Below, piece after piece: positions 52,060 to 61,550 of a stretch of 64,000 bases of DNA. A program made the position numbers and the translations under genes. The notes below the pieces were generated by a model. That model was not told where the DNA came from. It ran no database searches and saw nothing but the letters and a program-made list of their open reading frames with translations. Source of the DNA: Sphingobacteriaceae bacterium (lineage in GTDB: Bacteria > Bacteroidota > Bacteroidia > Sphingobacteriales > Sphingobacteriaceae); the NCBI GenBank assembly GCA_947458875.1, contig CANGZD010000002.1, positions 62,001-126,000 on the forward strand, in the 5' to 3' direction. Within the stretch, counting starts at the first letter, position 1. Each line of letters starts with the position of its first letter.

Positions 52060-52197
52060 AGAGCAATTGTGAGGAGGTCTTAATTACTGCGACCCTTAAG
52101 TCTTCAGGCAGATGCGCAAAACTTTTGCGTGGGTGTATGTTGCAAGATGGGTAGTCGCAGTACCTATTCATTCAGCATTATCCACGCAATTTTTTTA
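52060..52197 (+). ncRNA. Candidate structured RNA (6S-like rod or attenuator) ending in a T tract
   Basis: ACTGCGAC (52086-52093) pairs with GTCGCAGT (52154-52161); inner CGCAAAACTTTTGCG hairpin; TTGCGTGGGTG can instead pair with TATCCACGCAA followed by TTTTTTT. Confidence 0.5.
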
Positions 52198-52255
52198 AAA
52201 TTTCTCAAACCCTTTTAATCCCTGGATGTTTTTTCAACACATCAATTTTACACCT

Positions 52256-52804
52256 ATGAAAAATAAAACAGGAAATGCTTCTCAGGGAGAAATGGAAATG
52301 AAAGATTCGGCACTATTTGAATTATTTGTGTCGGAACTCCGAGATATTTATTGGGCAGAAAAACACTTGGTTAAAAATTTGCCTAAAATGGCCAAAGCCG
52401 CTACTTCTGGTGATTTAAGAATGGCTTTTATGGAACATTTAGAAAAAACAGAGCAACAGGTGGAACGTTTGGAAGAGATCTTTCAGGTAATCGATAAAAG
52501 AGCCATCGGAAAGCGATGTGAGGGCATGGATGGAATTGTGGATGAGGGAAAAGAAAAAATTGAAGACACCGAACAAGGTTCCCTGACCCGCGATGCCGGC
52601 CTTATTTCGGCAGGTCAAAAAATTGAACATTACGAGATTGCTACTTATGGTACCTTGAAAACCTTGGCAGCAGTGCTTCAGTTGGATGATGAAATCATCG
52701 ATCTTTTATCGCAGAGTTTAGAAGAAGAAAAATCGGCAGATGTGAAACTCACCGAAATTGCAGAGGGGCATGTAAACGAAGATGCCAGTGAAGAAAAAAG
52801 GTAA
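52256..52804 (+). CDS. ferritin-like DUF892 protein (YciE/YciF type)
   Basis: LFELFVSELRDIYWAEKHLVKNLPKMAKAATSGDLRMAFMEHLEKTEQQVERLEEIF. Confidence 0.92.
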   Translation: MKNKTGNASQGEMEMKDSALFELFVSELRDIYWAEKHLVKNLPKMAKAATSGDLRMAFMEHLEKTEQQVERLEEIFQVIDKRAIGKRCEGMDGIVDEGKEKIEDTEQGSLTRDAGLISAGQKIEHYEIATYGTLKTLAAVLQLDDEIIDLLSQSLEEEKSADVKLTEIAEGHVNEDASEEKR

Positions 52805-52850
52805 TTCTTATTATAAAAAATCAGAAGGCTGTCCTTGGAGATGGCCTTTT

Positions 52851-53330
52851 TTATTTCAAAGCCCTCTGACTTTCGCGGTCCCAATAAACCCGGCTGATAT
52901 AAGGCCGGTATTGTAATTGGGTAACCAAAGGCAAATGAGGGAAACTTCGTATCACATGCCGGCAATTCAGAGCATTACAATTACATTTCATCGACCAAAA
53001 AGGGTCCAGTTCGGTACTGGAATAATCTAAGAAAAGTTCGCTGTGTGCCGGAATGTTGGCCCAGCTCATGATCTCTTTATGCTTGTTAATGAACACATTA
53101 GGGCTGCAAGAATGGTTTAGGAATAGTACCGGACTCTCCGGCTGTGGCACCACCCATTCCCGATCGCCAACTCCGATCCAGTTGGCACCTTGTACCGCAA
53201 ATTCTGGTGTGTATTCATGAAAAATATGCTCGCCATCGAACCGGAATATGATTTGTTTTGGCCTGATGTTGATGGCGGTAAACAAGCCCTTCCCTGCTAC
53301 CGGCGATGCGGAAATGTATAAGTTTTCCAT
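52851..53330 (-). CDS. SET-domain protein (putative lysine methyltransferase) with post-SET-like Cys cluster
   Basis: SPVAGKGLFTAINIRP, FLNHSCSPNVF, ELFLDYSSTE, MKCNCNALNCR. Confidence 0.88.
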   Translation of the reverse strand: MENLYISASPVAGKGLFTAINIRPKQIIFRFDGEHIFHEYTPEFAVQGANWIGVGDREWVVPQPESPVLFLNHSCSPNVFINKHKEIMSWANIPAHSELFLDYSSTELDPFWSMKCNCNALNCRHVIRSFPHLPLVTQLQYRPYISRVYWDRESQRALK

Positions 53331-53333
53331 AAT

Positions 53334-55496
53334 TTAATGAATTTGATTTTGGCTGGATGTTTGGATGAAATATTGGTCAAGTGCTTCCTCTAATTTTCCG
53401 AGATTGGCACCTCTTTCAGATACGATCACACTGAACTTTGGTCGAGTGGCCTTGAACCCCAATTCTGAAGCTTTTTTTCTGCTGATTACGTTTCTTGAAA
53501 AGCCCGCCCTTTCGGCCAATTCAGCTGCAAAGTCGGCCCAACTAAGCTTTCCTCGATTCGCCAGATGCCAAATTCCCTGTTCCTCATCTAAAAGCAGATC
53601 TAAGCTCATTTCAACTAATTCAGGAACGTAAGTTGGAGAGATGTAGATGTCGTCAGCAGCTACAAAACTTTCATTTTTATAAAGTGATTGAAGTGCCTGA
53701 TGAGCAAAATTGGCTTCATCCCATGGTCCAAAAAAAGAACTGCTCCGAATAATCAATGCTTTTGGATAAGTTTTTAAGATCCTTTTTTCAGCCAGGGCTT
53801 TGCTGTGGCCATAGATGTTCAAAGGTCTCACCGGATCACTTTCTAAATAGGCCGTTTCTTTGTGCCCACCAAACACCAAATCGCTCGAAAATGTGAGGAA
53901 CTGGATCGCATGCCGGGCACAAATCTTTGCTAAATTTTCTGCCCCCTGCGTGTTGGCCATGAAACAAGATTTGGGATCTTTTTCAGCATGGTCCACATGC
54001 ACATATCCTGCAGTGTTCACTATGGCCCAAGGTTGGTACAATTCTATCATCTTTTCTATCGATTGCGTATCGGTAATATCCAGCTCCTCTCTTCCGCTCA
54101 AATGAAAATCAATCGCCCTCCGTTTGCAAATTCTTGCAAATGCACGGCCCAGTGTTCCATTTTTACCAATAATCAACAAGGGTTTAAACGAAAGGCCGAC
54201 ATGATTATTTTGAATAAGAGATGATTTTTCTGTTCGGGATTGGTGAGCATGCCACCAACCATGCCGGTTTAATACCGGGTGACTACTATTTTCATTATTC
54301 GAGAGCTGTTTTACTAATTTGGCTAGGGCCGTTGGACGGATGGATCCACCGCTACAATCGAATATTCCGGGTTCATAGCTGCCTTTTGGTTCTGTCAGTA
54401 AACGATTCCAACCGAAAGATCCTAATAAAGCCCAGGCGGTCATCGCTTTCATTGGAATTCCTTCTTCTTTTAATTCTATCAAACATTGCCAGTTTTCATC
54501 AAACCATCTGAGTTGTTCTTCGCGTGAGCAGTGTAAATGAATTTCAGTAATCGCCACCTCTTTTTGCAGGTGTTCCCAAGCCTCTTTTACCAGTTTTTTC
54601 AGACCCAGGAACTGCTGCGGACAAGCCCTGATCATTTCCACATCGGCATAACGGTGTATATGATTTGCACCATGGGTATGTAAAGGATAGCGAGATAATT
54701 GCTCGTCGAGGTAACGCTCTGAAGTGATATAATATTTAAAGCCGATGATGTCGGGTTGCTGTTGTTTGTCGGTGAAGAAGTCTACTTCTTTAAGGTCTAA
54801 TCTGATCCAGTTCAGGTAATTCCAGAGTGGGTGTTCAGAACTGATTTTGCCGGCCAATAGGTCAAAGCCCAGCCACCTCCTCTGGTTTTCAAAATGGGCC
54901 TGATAGCTTAATAAATCGGTACTGTGGGTTTTGCCTAAATCTTCGGTCTGAATCCAAATTGCTTGGGGGTTTACCGACCTGATGGCTTCCATTCCCATGA
55001 TACTGGCCTTACATTGATTGATGAGCATTTTTACGAAGCTCAGATCATCCCGCATATGCGGATACCATAAGCCGTAAAGTCCTGAGAATCGGGCAGTGGT
55101 GAGAGGTTCGTTAATGGGAACATAATAATTGATCCAGGGAAAACGCTTGGCGACCTGATGAGCATAGTCCGCAAATTTTTCTGAGAAATCGGGATCGAGT
55201 AGGTGAGTAAATGTCGGCCCACTTCCGTGATGGAGTAATCCCGCAATGGGCTCCAAACCATGCTTTTTTAATTTTAACAGATTTTTTTCAGTGTAATCCC
55301 AATTTTGCCACTCATTTCGACGTTCCTGATGCCTTTCCCATAGAATTGGGTAGCGAATTTTGCTGATGCCCAACCGGGCAATCTGCTCAATGTCTTCTTT
55401 TCTGTTCCAATGGCCGGCATAATCCAGCTGATTAAAATAAATATCACCTACCCGGTTAATGGTACATTCCAGTCCAGCCCAAATTTCCAATTCCAA
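53334..55496 (-). CDS. Fusion of GH1-like glycosidase (N-term) and RmlD-like dTDP-4-dehydrorhamnose reductase domain (C-term)
   Basis: GH1: YYVPINEPLTTARFSGLYG (NEP), VAITEIHLHC (TE); SDR: LLIIGKNGTLGRAFARIC, VNTAGYVHVDHAEKD, FSSDLVFGG, YGHSKALAEK. Confidence 0.85.
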   Translation of the reverse strand: MELEIWAGLECTINRVGDIYFNQLDYAGHWNRKEDIEQIARLGISKIRYPILWERHQERRNEWQNWDYTEKNLLKLKKHGLEPIAGLLHHGSGPTFTHLLDPDFSEKFADYAHQVAKRFPWINYYVPINEPLTTARFSGLYGLWYPHMRDDLSFVKMLINQCKASIMGMEAIRSVNPQAIWIQTEDLGKTHSTDLLSYQAHFENQRRWLGFDLLAGKISSEHPLWNYLNWIRLDLKEVDFFTDKQQQPDIIGFKYYITSERYLDEQLSRYPLHTHGANHIHRYADVEMIRACPQQFLGLKKLVKEAWEHLQKEVAITEIHLHCSREEQLRWFDENWQCLIELKEEGIPMKAMTAWALLGSFGWNRLLTEPKGSYEPGIFDCSGGSIRPTALAKLVKQLSNNENSSHPVLNRHGWWHAHQSRTEKSSLIQNNHVGLSFKPLLIIGKNGTLGRAFARICKRRAIDFHLSGREELDITDTQSIEKMIELYQPWAIVNTAGYVHVDHAEKDPKSCFMANTQGAENLAKICARHAIQFLTFSSDLVFGGHKETAYLESDPVRPLNIYGHSKALAEKRILKTYPKALIIRSSSFFGPWDEANFAHQALQSLYKNESFVAADDIYISPTYVPELVEMSLDLLLDEEQGIWHLANRGKLSWADFAAELAERAGFSRNVISRKKASELGFKATRPKFSVIVSERGANLGKLEEALDQYFIQTSSQNQIH

Positions 55497-55520
55497 ATCT
55501 TTTATTCGTTTATGAATGAA

Positions 55521-56699
55521 TTATGCTACCGAAATCATCTGTTTTTCTTCCAGCGTTTCTCTGATCTTTTCCATCATGGCCGCAGAAGTCTGCCCCCAGG
55601 ATTGTTCTGCTAAAAAGTCATCTACCAGCCTGAGCCAATCCTTGCTTTGTGCGAAAGAAAGCCTCAGCAACTCTTCGGCATGCCGGGCAAAATCTTCGGC
55701 GTTTTCGCCAATTTTCACTAAACCCATTTTACCATACGGTTGAACTACATCTCTTATAGGGGTGGAAATGACCGGCTTCGCGGCGGCCAGGTATTCAGGA
55801 GTTTTGGTGGGACTGATGTAGCGGGTAGATTCATTAATTTGAAATGGGATCAGCGCTATATCCCATTTGGAAACGTATGATGGAAGTTGTTGATAATCAA
55901 CTTGACCGGTATATAAAATATTGGTGGCCTTGGGCAGCTCATCGGCATTTATTTTAACTACGGGTCCAATCAGCTCTATCAACCATTCAGGATGTTTTTT
56001 AGCCAAATTTGCGATCAGCCGACTGTCAAATCGCTCGTCGATTACCCCAAAAAAACCAAGCTTAACCTGTTTTTTTGTCCGAGGGTACGAAGACCAAGAT
56101 TGCCGGGCTTTTTCAAAATGTTTTTTGTCGATACTGCTCGAAAAGGGATAAATATTACTGTGGAAATGTTTTTTTGCATCGAAAAGTGAAGCACCACCGG
56201 TAAAGACCAAATCTGCTTTTTTGAATAAATTTTTCTCCAGTATGCTGATATTTTCTGGTGCGAATTTGAAGGCCGACAATTCGTCCATGCAATCGTAAAT
56301 GATTAATTGCGGGTGTAGGTGTTCGGAGAAGGGCAGGGCCATGGGGGTGTAATACCAAAAGATGAATTCAGCCATATTTTGAGAAGCCAGGAGCCGGTCT
56401 AAGAGCTCTTTCTGAAGATCGCACTGCTCCTCAAAACGGAGTCCGGCGGGTAAGTGAGGCACAATTACCGATAAGTTTTTATGGATATTTTCTAAGGTGA
56501 GGTAGACCCTATCCTGGGCATCGAAAATGGGTTCTTCAACAAAATAAGTGTTAAAATTTTTGGAAAGGCGACTCAATAGTTGCTGAGGTCGCTGGAATAC
56601 AAAATTCCACCGCAGGTGAGAGAAACATAAAAGGTTTTTGGGTAGATATGGATGAGATTTGGGTTTTATCCTGTTGATTTTTAATCGAGATGCTTGCAT
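55521..56699 (-). CDS. glycosyltransferase (GT-B, family 1/4-like)
   Basis: LLCFSHLRWNFVFQRPQQLLSRLSKNFNTYFVEEPIFD; KLGFFGVIDERFDSRLIANLAKKHPEW; TRYISPTKTPEYLAAAKPVISTPIRDV. Confidence 0.88.
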   Translation of the reverse strand: MQASRLKINRIKPKSHPYLPKNLLCFSHLRWNFVFQRPQQLLSRLSKNFNTYFVEEPIFDAQDRVYLTLENIHKNLSVIVPHLPAGLRFEEQCDLQKELLDRLLASQNMAEFIFWYYTPMALPFSEHLHPQLIIYDCMDELSAFKFAPENISILEKNLFKKADLVFTGGASLFDAKKHFHSNIYPFSSSIDKKHFEKARQSWSSYPRTKKQVKLGFFGVIDERFDSRLIANLAKKHPEWLIELIGPVVKINADELPKATNILYTGQVDYQQLPSYVSKWDIALIPFQINESTRYISPTKTPEYLAAAKPVISTPIRDVVQPYGKMGLVKIGENAEDFARHAEELLRLSFAQSKDWLRLVDDFLAEQSWGQTSAAMMEKIRETLEEKQMISVA

Positions 56700-56790
56700 A
56701 ATGTTGTATTAAAGATTGAACCTTTAATAAACATCCATCAACAAGAATCGTTTGACCATGGTCTTTTGATTGACCTGGCCGTTCTCGATT

Positions 56791-58044
56791 TTAGGATTTT
56801 TCTTCCCAGATGGTCAGCAAATGCACTAAACTCTCTACTGCTTTCTCCATATCTTGAACTGATACCCATTCTAACTTGCTGTGAAAAGCATGTTCGCCGG
56901 CAAAAATATTGGGGCAAGGTAAGCCCATAAAAGATAATCTGGAGCCATCTGTCCCGCCACGAATGCTTTGAAGTTTGGGTTCGAGTCCGGCTCTGCGTAT
57001 GGCTTCCAAACCAAATTCCACCACTGTCGGGTGCTGATCTAGAATTTGTTTCATATTGCGGTATTGTTCCTTTACCTGGAGTTCATACTGACTTTTAGGG
57101 TAGACAATCATTACCTTTTTGGTAATTTCTTCCAAGAAATTCGCGTGGTTTTGAAGGCCCTCTTCTGTAAAATCGCGAACAATAAATTCCAAAGTAGCTT
57201 CCTCCACGGTACCGCGGATAGTCACCGGATGTAGAAATCCTTCTTTGACCTCTGTGCTCTCGGGGCTCAATCTCTCTTTTGGTAATTGAGCTATAATTTC
57301 GGCTGCAATCTTTAGGGCACTTTCCATTCTCCCCTTGGCAAACCCCGGATGTGAGCTGATGCCTCGGATGTTTATGACGATACCATCGGCCGAAAAGGTT
57401 TCATTTTCTAACGAACCCAGCGTTTCTCCGTCAACAGTGTAAGCAAAATCAGCGCCTAATTTCTGGAGGTCAACTTTATCTACGCCTCTTCCAATTTCTT
57501 CATCCGGAGTGAATAAGAGCTTCAAAGTGCCGTGTTTTATTTCAGGATGATGGATCAAAAAATTCACCACATCCATAATTTCGGCTAATCCGGCCTTATT
57601 GTCGGCACCTAAAAGAGTAGTCCCGCTGGCGGTAATGATGTCATTCCCGATTTGTGCTTGCAGATCAGGATGTTCTTTCAGTCGTAAAACCTGACTTGGA
57701 TCATCGGGTAGCACCAGATCTTGACCCTGATAGTTAGGGTGGATGATGGGTTTAACCTCCTTGCCGCTGCAATCGGGCGAGGTATCCATATGAGAACACA
57801 AACAGATTACCGGGACCGATTTATTCGTATTTGCAGGAATTGTGGCATATACATAGCCATGCTCATCTAGATGCGCATCCGCGATGCCCATTTCGAGTAA
57901 TTCTTGCACCAGAAGGCGTCCCAAGTCCTTTTGTTTTTCGGTAGATGGACAGGTAGTTGAGTAGGGATCTGATTGCGTATCGATCCTTACATATTTTAGA
58001 AATCTGCTTGATGCTGTATAGTTATATTTTTTTAGTGCTTCCAT
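56791..58044 (-). CDS. pepT: peptidase T (tripeptide aminopeptidase)
   Basis: FLKYVRIDTQSDPYSTTCPSTEKQKDLGRLLVQEL, CSHMDTSPD, LLGADNKAGLAEIM, FTPDEEIGRG, IRGGTDGSRLSFMGLPCPNIFAG. Confidence 0.96.
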   Translation of the reverse strand: MEALKKYNYTASSRFLKYVRIDTQSDPYSTTCPSTEKQKDLGRLLVQELLEMGIADAHLDEHGYVYATIPANTNKSVPVICLCSHMDTSPDCSGKEVKPIIHPNYQGQDLVLPDDPSQVLRLKEHPDLQAQIGNDIITASGTTLLGADNKAGLAEIMDVVNFLIHHPEIKHGTLKLLFTPDEEIGRGVDKVDLQKLGADFAYTVDGETLGSLENETFSADGIVINIRGISSHPGFAKGRMESALKIAAEIIAQLPKERLSPESTEVKEGFLHPVTIRGTVEEATLEFIVRDFTEEGLQNHANFLEEITKKVMIVYPKSQYELQVKEQYRNMKQILDQHPTVVEFGLEAIRRAGLEPKLQSIRGGTDGSRLSFMGLPCPNIFAGEHAFHSKLEWVSVQDMEKAVESLVHLLTIWEEKS

Positions 58045-58138
58045 AGGCTCTCCCGGGAGGTAAATTTAAAATAAATGTATACCTTTTGCTATGCTGATTT
58101 TACACAGCTAATAGTCAACAAATAATATCTTTGGTGAT

Positions 58139-59863
58139 ATGAAAAAAATCTTTTTGCTTGGATTTTCCGTTTTAATGGTACTGAGTGTGTATGCCCAGTT
58201 TACTCCATTTGAACGCGATCAGTATAAAAATACCACCGCAACTTATGCAGAAGCCATCAGTTATTATCAGCAATTAGATCAAAAGTTTGATCAATTGAAA
58301 ATGATTACTTGTGGGCCAACAGATAGCGGTAAGCCACTCCACCTGGCGGTTTTGTCAAAAAATAAAGTGTTTGATCCTGTCAAACTTCGTCAGCAAAACA
58401 AACGGGTTATTCTGATCAATAATGGCATACATCCTGGGGAACCGGAAGGTATTGATGCCAGCATGATGCTGGTTCGTGATTTGCTGAAAAATAATGCGGT
58501 ACCCGATAATGTGGTACTTTGTTTCATACCTATCTATAATATTGACGGCAGTTTGAATAGGTCTTCCACTTCGAGAGCAAATCAGAATGGTCCGCAGGCT
58601 TACGGATTTAGGGGTAATGCTCAAAATCTTGATTTGAATCGCGATTTCATCAAAACGGATTCCAAAAACTCACGATCTTTTCAGGAAATTTTTAACACCT
58701 GGCAGCCCGATATTTTCATCGATAACCATACTAGTAATGGTGCCGATTATCAGTATGTGATGACTTTAATTGATACGCAACAGGATAAATTGTGCCCCAT
58801 TTTAGCAGATTTCATGTCTAATAAACTCACGCCGGCCATCTTCAAACAAATGAAAACTGCCGGTTGGGAAATGACACCTTACGTGGATCATATTAAAGAA
58901 ACACCCGATGAAGGGATCCGTGCTTTTTTGGAGATTCCCCGCTTTAGTACAGGTTATGCGGCGCTTCATCAAACCATGGGATATGTCCCCGAAACACACA
59001 TGCTCAAACCTTTTAAACAAAGGGTAGAAGCTACATACGCCCTCATGCAAACTTTCATCAACTATACTGAGGAGCACGCAGTAGAAGTGGGAGTGGTTAG
59101 AAAAAGAGCGCTGGATGCAGCCAAACAACAAAAGCAATTTGCATTAAGCTGGAAATTAGATGAGAGCAGGGTAGATAGCTTTGAATTCAAGGGTTATGAA
59201 GCCGGCCGCAAGCCTAGCGAGATCAGTGGAGAACCTCGCTTGTTCTATGATCGAGCGAAACCTTACCAAAAAAACATTCCCTGGTTTAAACATTATCAAT
59301 CTACATTAAGTGTAAATGCACCAGTGGCTTATATCATTCCGCAAGCTTGGCAAAAAGTGATTGATTTGTTGAGATTGAACGGTGTGCAGCTGGAAAGGTT
59401 AAAAAAAGACACCTTGATGAATGTAGAGATGTATTACATCACGGATTACAAAAGTCCGGCCAGACCCTATGAAGGTCATTATCTTCATACGCAGGTCAAG
59501 GTAAACCCGGTAAAACAATCGGTTCGCTTTTATGAGGGTGATTATGTGGTAAGGGTAAATCAGTCTCAAAATCGATACATCGTAGAAACACTGGAACCGC
59601 AAGGTGTCGATTCTTTTTTTGCCTGGAACTTTTTTGACTCCACATTGAGCCAGAAAGAGTATTTTTCGGCTTATGTTTTTGAAGATACGGGCGCTGAAAT
59701 TTTGAAAAAGAACCCTGAGCTAAGAAAACAGTTGGAGGAGGAAAAAGCCAAAAATGAACCGTTATATAAAAGCGGTTCCGCTCAATTAGATTGGGTTTAT
59801 CGCCACTCAGATTATCTGGAGAAAACTTTCATGCGTTATCCTATTGGAAGAATATTAAACTAG
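58139..59863 (+). CDS. secreted M14 family zinc carboxypeptidase
   Basis: Signal peptide; INNGIHPGEPEGIDASMML (HxxE), NLDLNRDFIK, DNHTSNG. Confidence 0.9.
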   Translation: MKKIFLLGFSVLMVLSVYAQFTPFERDQYKNTTATYAEAISYYQQLDQKFDQLKMITCGPTDSGKPLHLAVLSKNKVFDPVKLRQQNKRVILINNGIHPGEPEGIDASMMLVRDLLKNNAVPDNVVLCFIPIYNIDGSLNRSSTSRANQNGPQAYGFRGNAQNLDLNRDFIKTDSKNSRSFQEIFNTWQPDIFIDNHTSNGADYQYVMTLIDTQQDKLCPILADFMSNKLTPAIFKQMKTAGWEMTPYVDHIKETPDEGIRAFLEIPRFSTGYAALHQTMGYVPETHMLKPFKQRVEATYALMQTFINYTEEHAVEVGVVRKRALDAAKQQKQFALSWKLDESRVDSFEFKGYEAGRKPSEISGEPRLFYDRAKPYQKNIPWFKHYQSTLSVNAPVAYIIPQAWQKVIDLLRLNGVQLERLKKDTLMNVEMYYITDYKSPARPYEGHYLHTQVKVNPVKQSVRFYEGDYVVRVNQSQNRYIVETLEPQGVDSFFAWNFFDSTLSQKEYFSAYVFEDTGAEILKKNPELRKQLEEEKAKNEPLYKSGSAQLDWVYRHSDYLEKTFMRYPIGRILN

Positions 59864-59865
59864 CT

Positions 59866-60504
59866 ATGCAAGAATACATCACCCAAACCCCTGTTGCCAG
59901 TATCATTTTTCTGTTCACTGTCGTGACCAGTATCTATGCATTTTCTAATCAGGAGATATATGGCAAATTTATGCTACACCCTTACAGCCTTAGTCGCGGG
60001 CAAAAAATATATACACTCCTTACAAGTGGTCTCATTCATAAGGACTGGACGCATCTACTTTTTAATATGCTGTCTTTCTATTTTTTTGCTTTTCCGCTCG
60101 AAAGAACACTGGTCTCCATCAGTGCTTGGGGCCATCTTCATTTCGGATTAATTTACCTACTCAGTTTGGTGCTGAGCGATGTGAGTTCCATTGCAAAACA
60201 CAAAGAGCATTTCTGGTATCATAGTTTGGGTGCCTCAGGAGCGGTTTGTGCGGTGGTTTTCAGCTATATTTTGTTTTATCCATTAACCAAAATGCTGATT
60301 TTACCTATCCCTATTCCGATACCAGCGGTTTTATATGGATTTTTGTTTTTAGGATACTGCTGGTACGCTTCGCGGCATTCCAGCGATCACATCAATCATG
60401 ATGCCCACTTTTATGGAGCATTAACCGGTATTTTGATCACAGTCATTCTTCACCCGGATATTGTACCCTATTTTATAGGGCAACTAACGGGAAGCAGGAT
60501 TTAA
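59866..60504 (+). CDS. rhomboid family intramembrane serine protease
   Basis: WTHLLFNMLSFYFFAFPLE, SLGASGAVCAVVFSYILFYP (GxSG), DAHFYGALTGIL (His); start ATG 59866. Confidence 0.9.
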   Translation: MQEYITQTPVASIIFLFTVVTSIYAFSNQEIYGKFMLHPYSLSRGQKIYTLLTSGLIHKDWTHLLFNMLSFYFFAFPLERTLVSISAWGHLHFGLIYLLSLVLSDVSSIAKHKEHFWYHSLGASGAVCAVVFSYILFYPLTKMLILPIPIPIPAVLYGFLFLGYCWYASRHSSDHINHDAHFYGALTGILITVILHPDIVPYFIGQLTGSRI

Positions 60505-61478
60505 ATCGATAAATTCTGCTTGAATTCTCCCTGTTCATCCAGCAAAAAGCTTAGCGGATTTTCGGGATCTTTGATGATTTCGAGCAATAGATATCCCCAG
60601 GGCTTCCAGAAATTCTCCAGAACCTGGCCGTAAGTCTTGTTTTCCCAATGGTCGAATATAGGTTTCGAACTGATTCCCTGAAGGGGCATCGCTTCTATAA
60701 ATATGGCTTCATTGGTAGGTAATACGGTGTATTCTGGCAATCGGTTAAAGAGGTAGGCCGAGTAGAAAAAACGGGCACATATTTCTTCGAATTGGATCGG
60801 CTGCAAGCTATGATTCGAAATTTTTTGTAAAATGTCCCGGTGATAGGCCGAATTGGCTCCGTTGTCTTGCAGGCAGGCAATGATGCCAAAATCGCCAGCC
60901 CTTAAGCTAAAACTCAGGGTGTTAATTTCATCGCGATAGCTGAAAAAGTCTCGTTCCTGATCGAGCTTAAATAGACAGATGCTCCAGGGATTTACATCTT
61001 CAAAAACAATGGGTCTGATCAAAGATTGCAGCATGAGGTGCAACTTAGAGAACTTAAACTGTAGCGATTGCGATAAGTTAAAACTTTCTCCCTGCGCCGC
61101 TTGTTGACGCATACCTTGTCTGATTTCATGATAAATGATGCCATAAACCAATTTGGCAATCCATTGAAAAAGTGTTTGTTCGGGTAATGTTTTTAATCCG
61201 CTGTAGCCAGCTGCAAAAGCTTTTTCAATTTCCAACTCAAGCGGTTCCAGGAATTGTTCATTGATATCTGTTGCACATGGAATTTTAATGTCTTTATAGG
61301 TAGTGATGCTTTCATCCAGCAGTTTAAATGCTTTTTCCTCCAAGCCAAAACGCTGGATGAACCACAGCGGGAAAACGCTGATGCTTTCTTCGCTTGATTG
61401 CAGCTTTTTGCCGCTTAAAAAGCAATGCTGATGACCGAACTGGAAATTTCTAAAAGGTTCATACAAAGGCGCTACCAT
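60501..61478 (-). CDS. conserved hypothetical protein
   Basis: 325-aa ORF, codon-like composition, no named motif; HQHCFLSGKKL near N-terminus. Confidence 0.75.
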   Translation of the reverse strand: MVAPLYEPFRNFQFGHQHCFLSGKKLQSSEESISVFPLWFIQRFGLEEKAFKLLDESITTYKDIKIPCATDINEQFLEPLELEIEKAFAAGYSGLKTLPEQTLFQWIAKLVYGIIYHEIRQGMRQQAAQGESFNLSQSLQFKFSKLHLMLQSLIRPIVFEDVNPWSICLFKLDQERDFFSYRDEINTLSFSLRAGDFGIIACLQDNGANSAYHRDILQKISNHSLQPIQFEEICARFFYSAYLFNRLPEYTVLPTNEAIFIEAMPLQGISSKPIFDHWENKTYGQVLENFWKPWGYLLLEIIKDPENPLSFLLDEQGEFKQNLSI

Positions 61479-61550
61479 GCTTCAAAGGTAAACAATTGGC
61501 CCGATTGCCGGATTTTTTCAGTTAATTAGCGATGTAAGCCAAGTGTAAAA

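Noticed and set aside
52806-52855. Terminator after the DUF892 gene (AAGGC...GCCTTTTTT)
   Set aside because: Stem is short and imperfect; plausible but too weak to list as a supported feature
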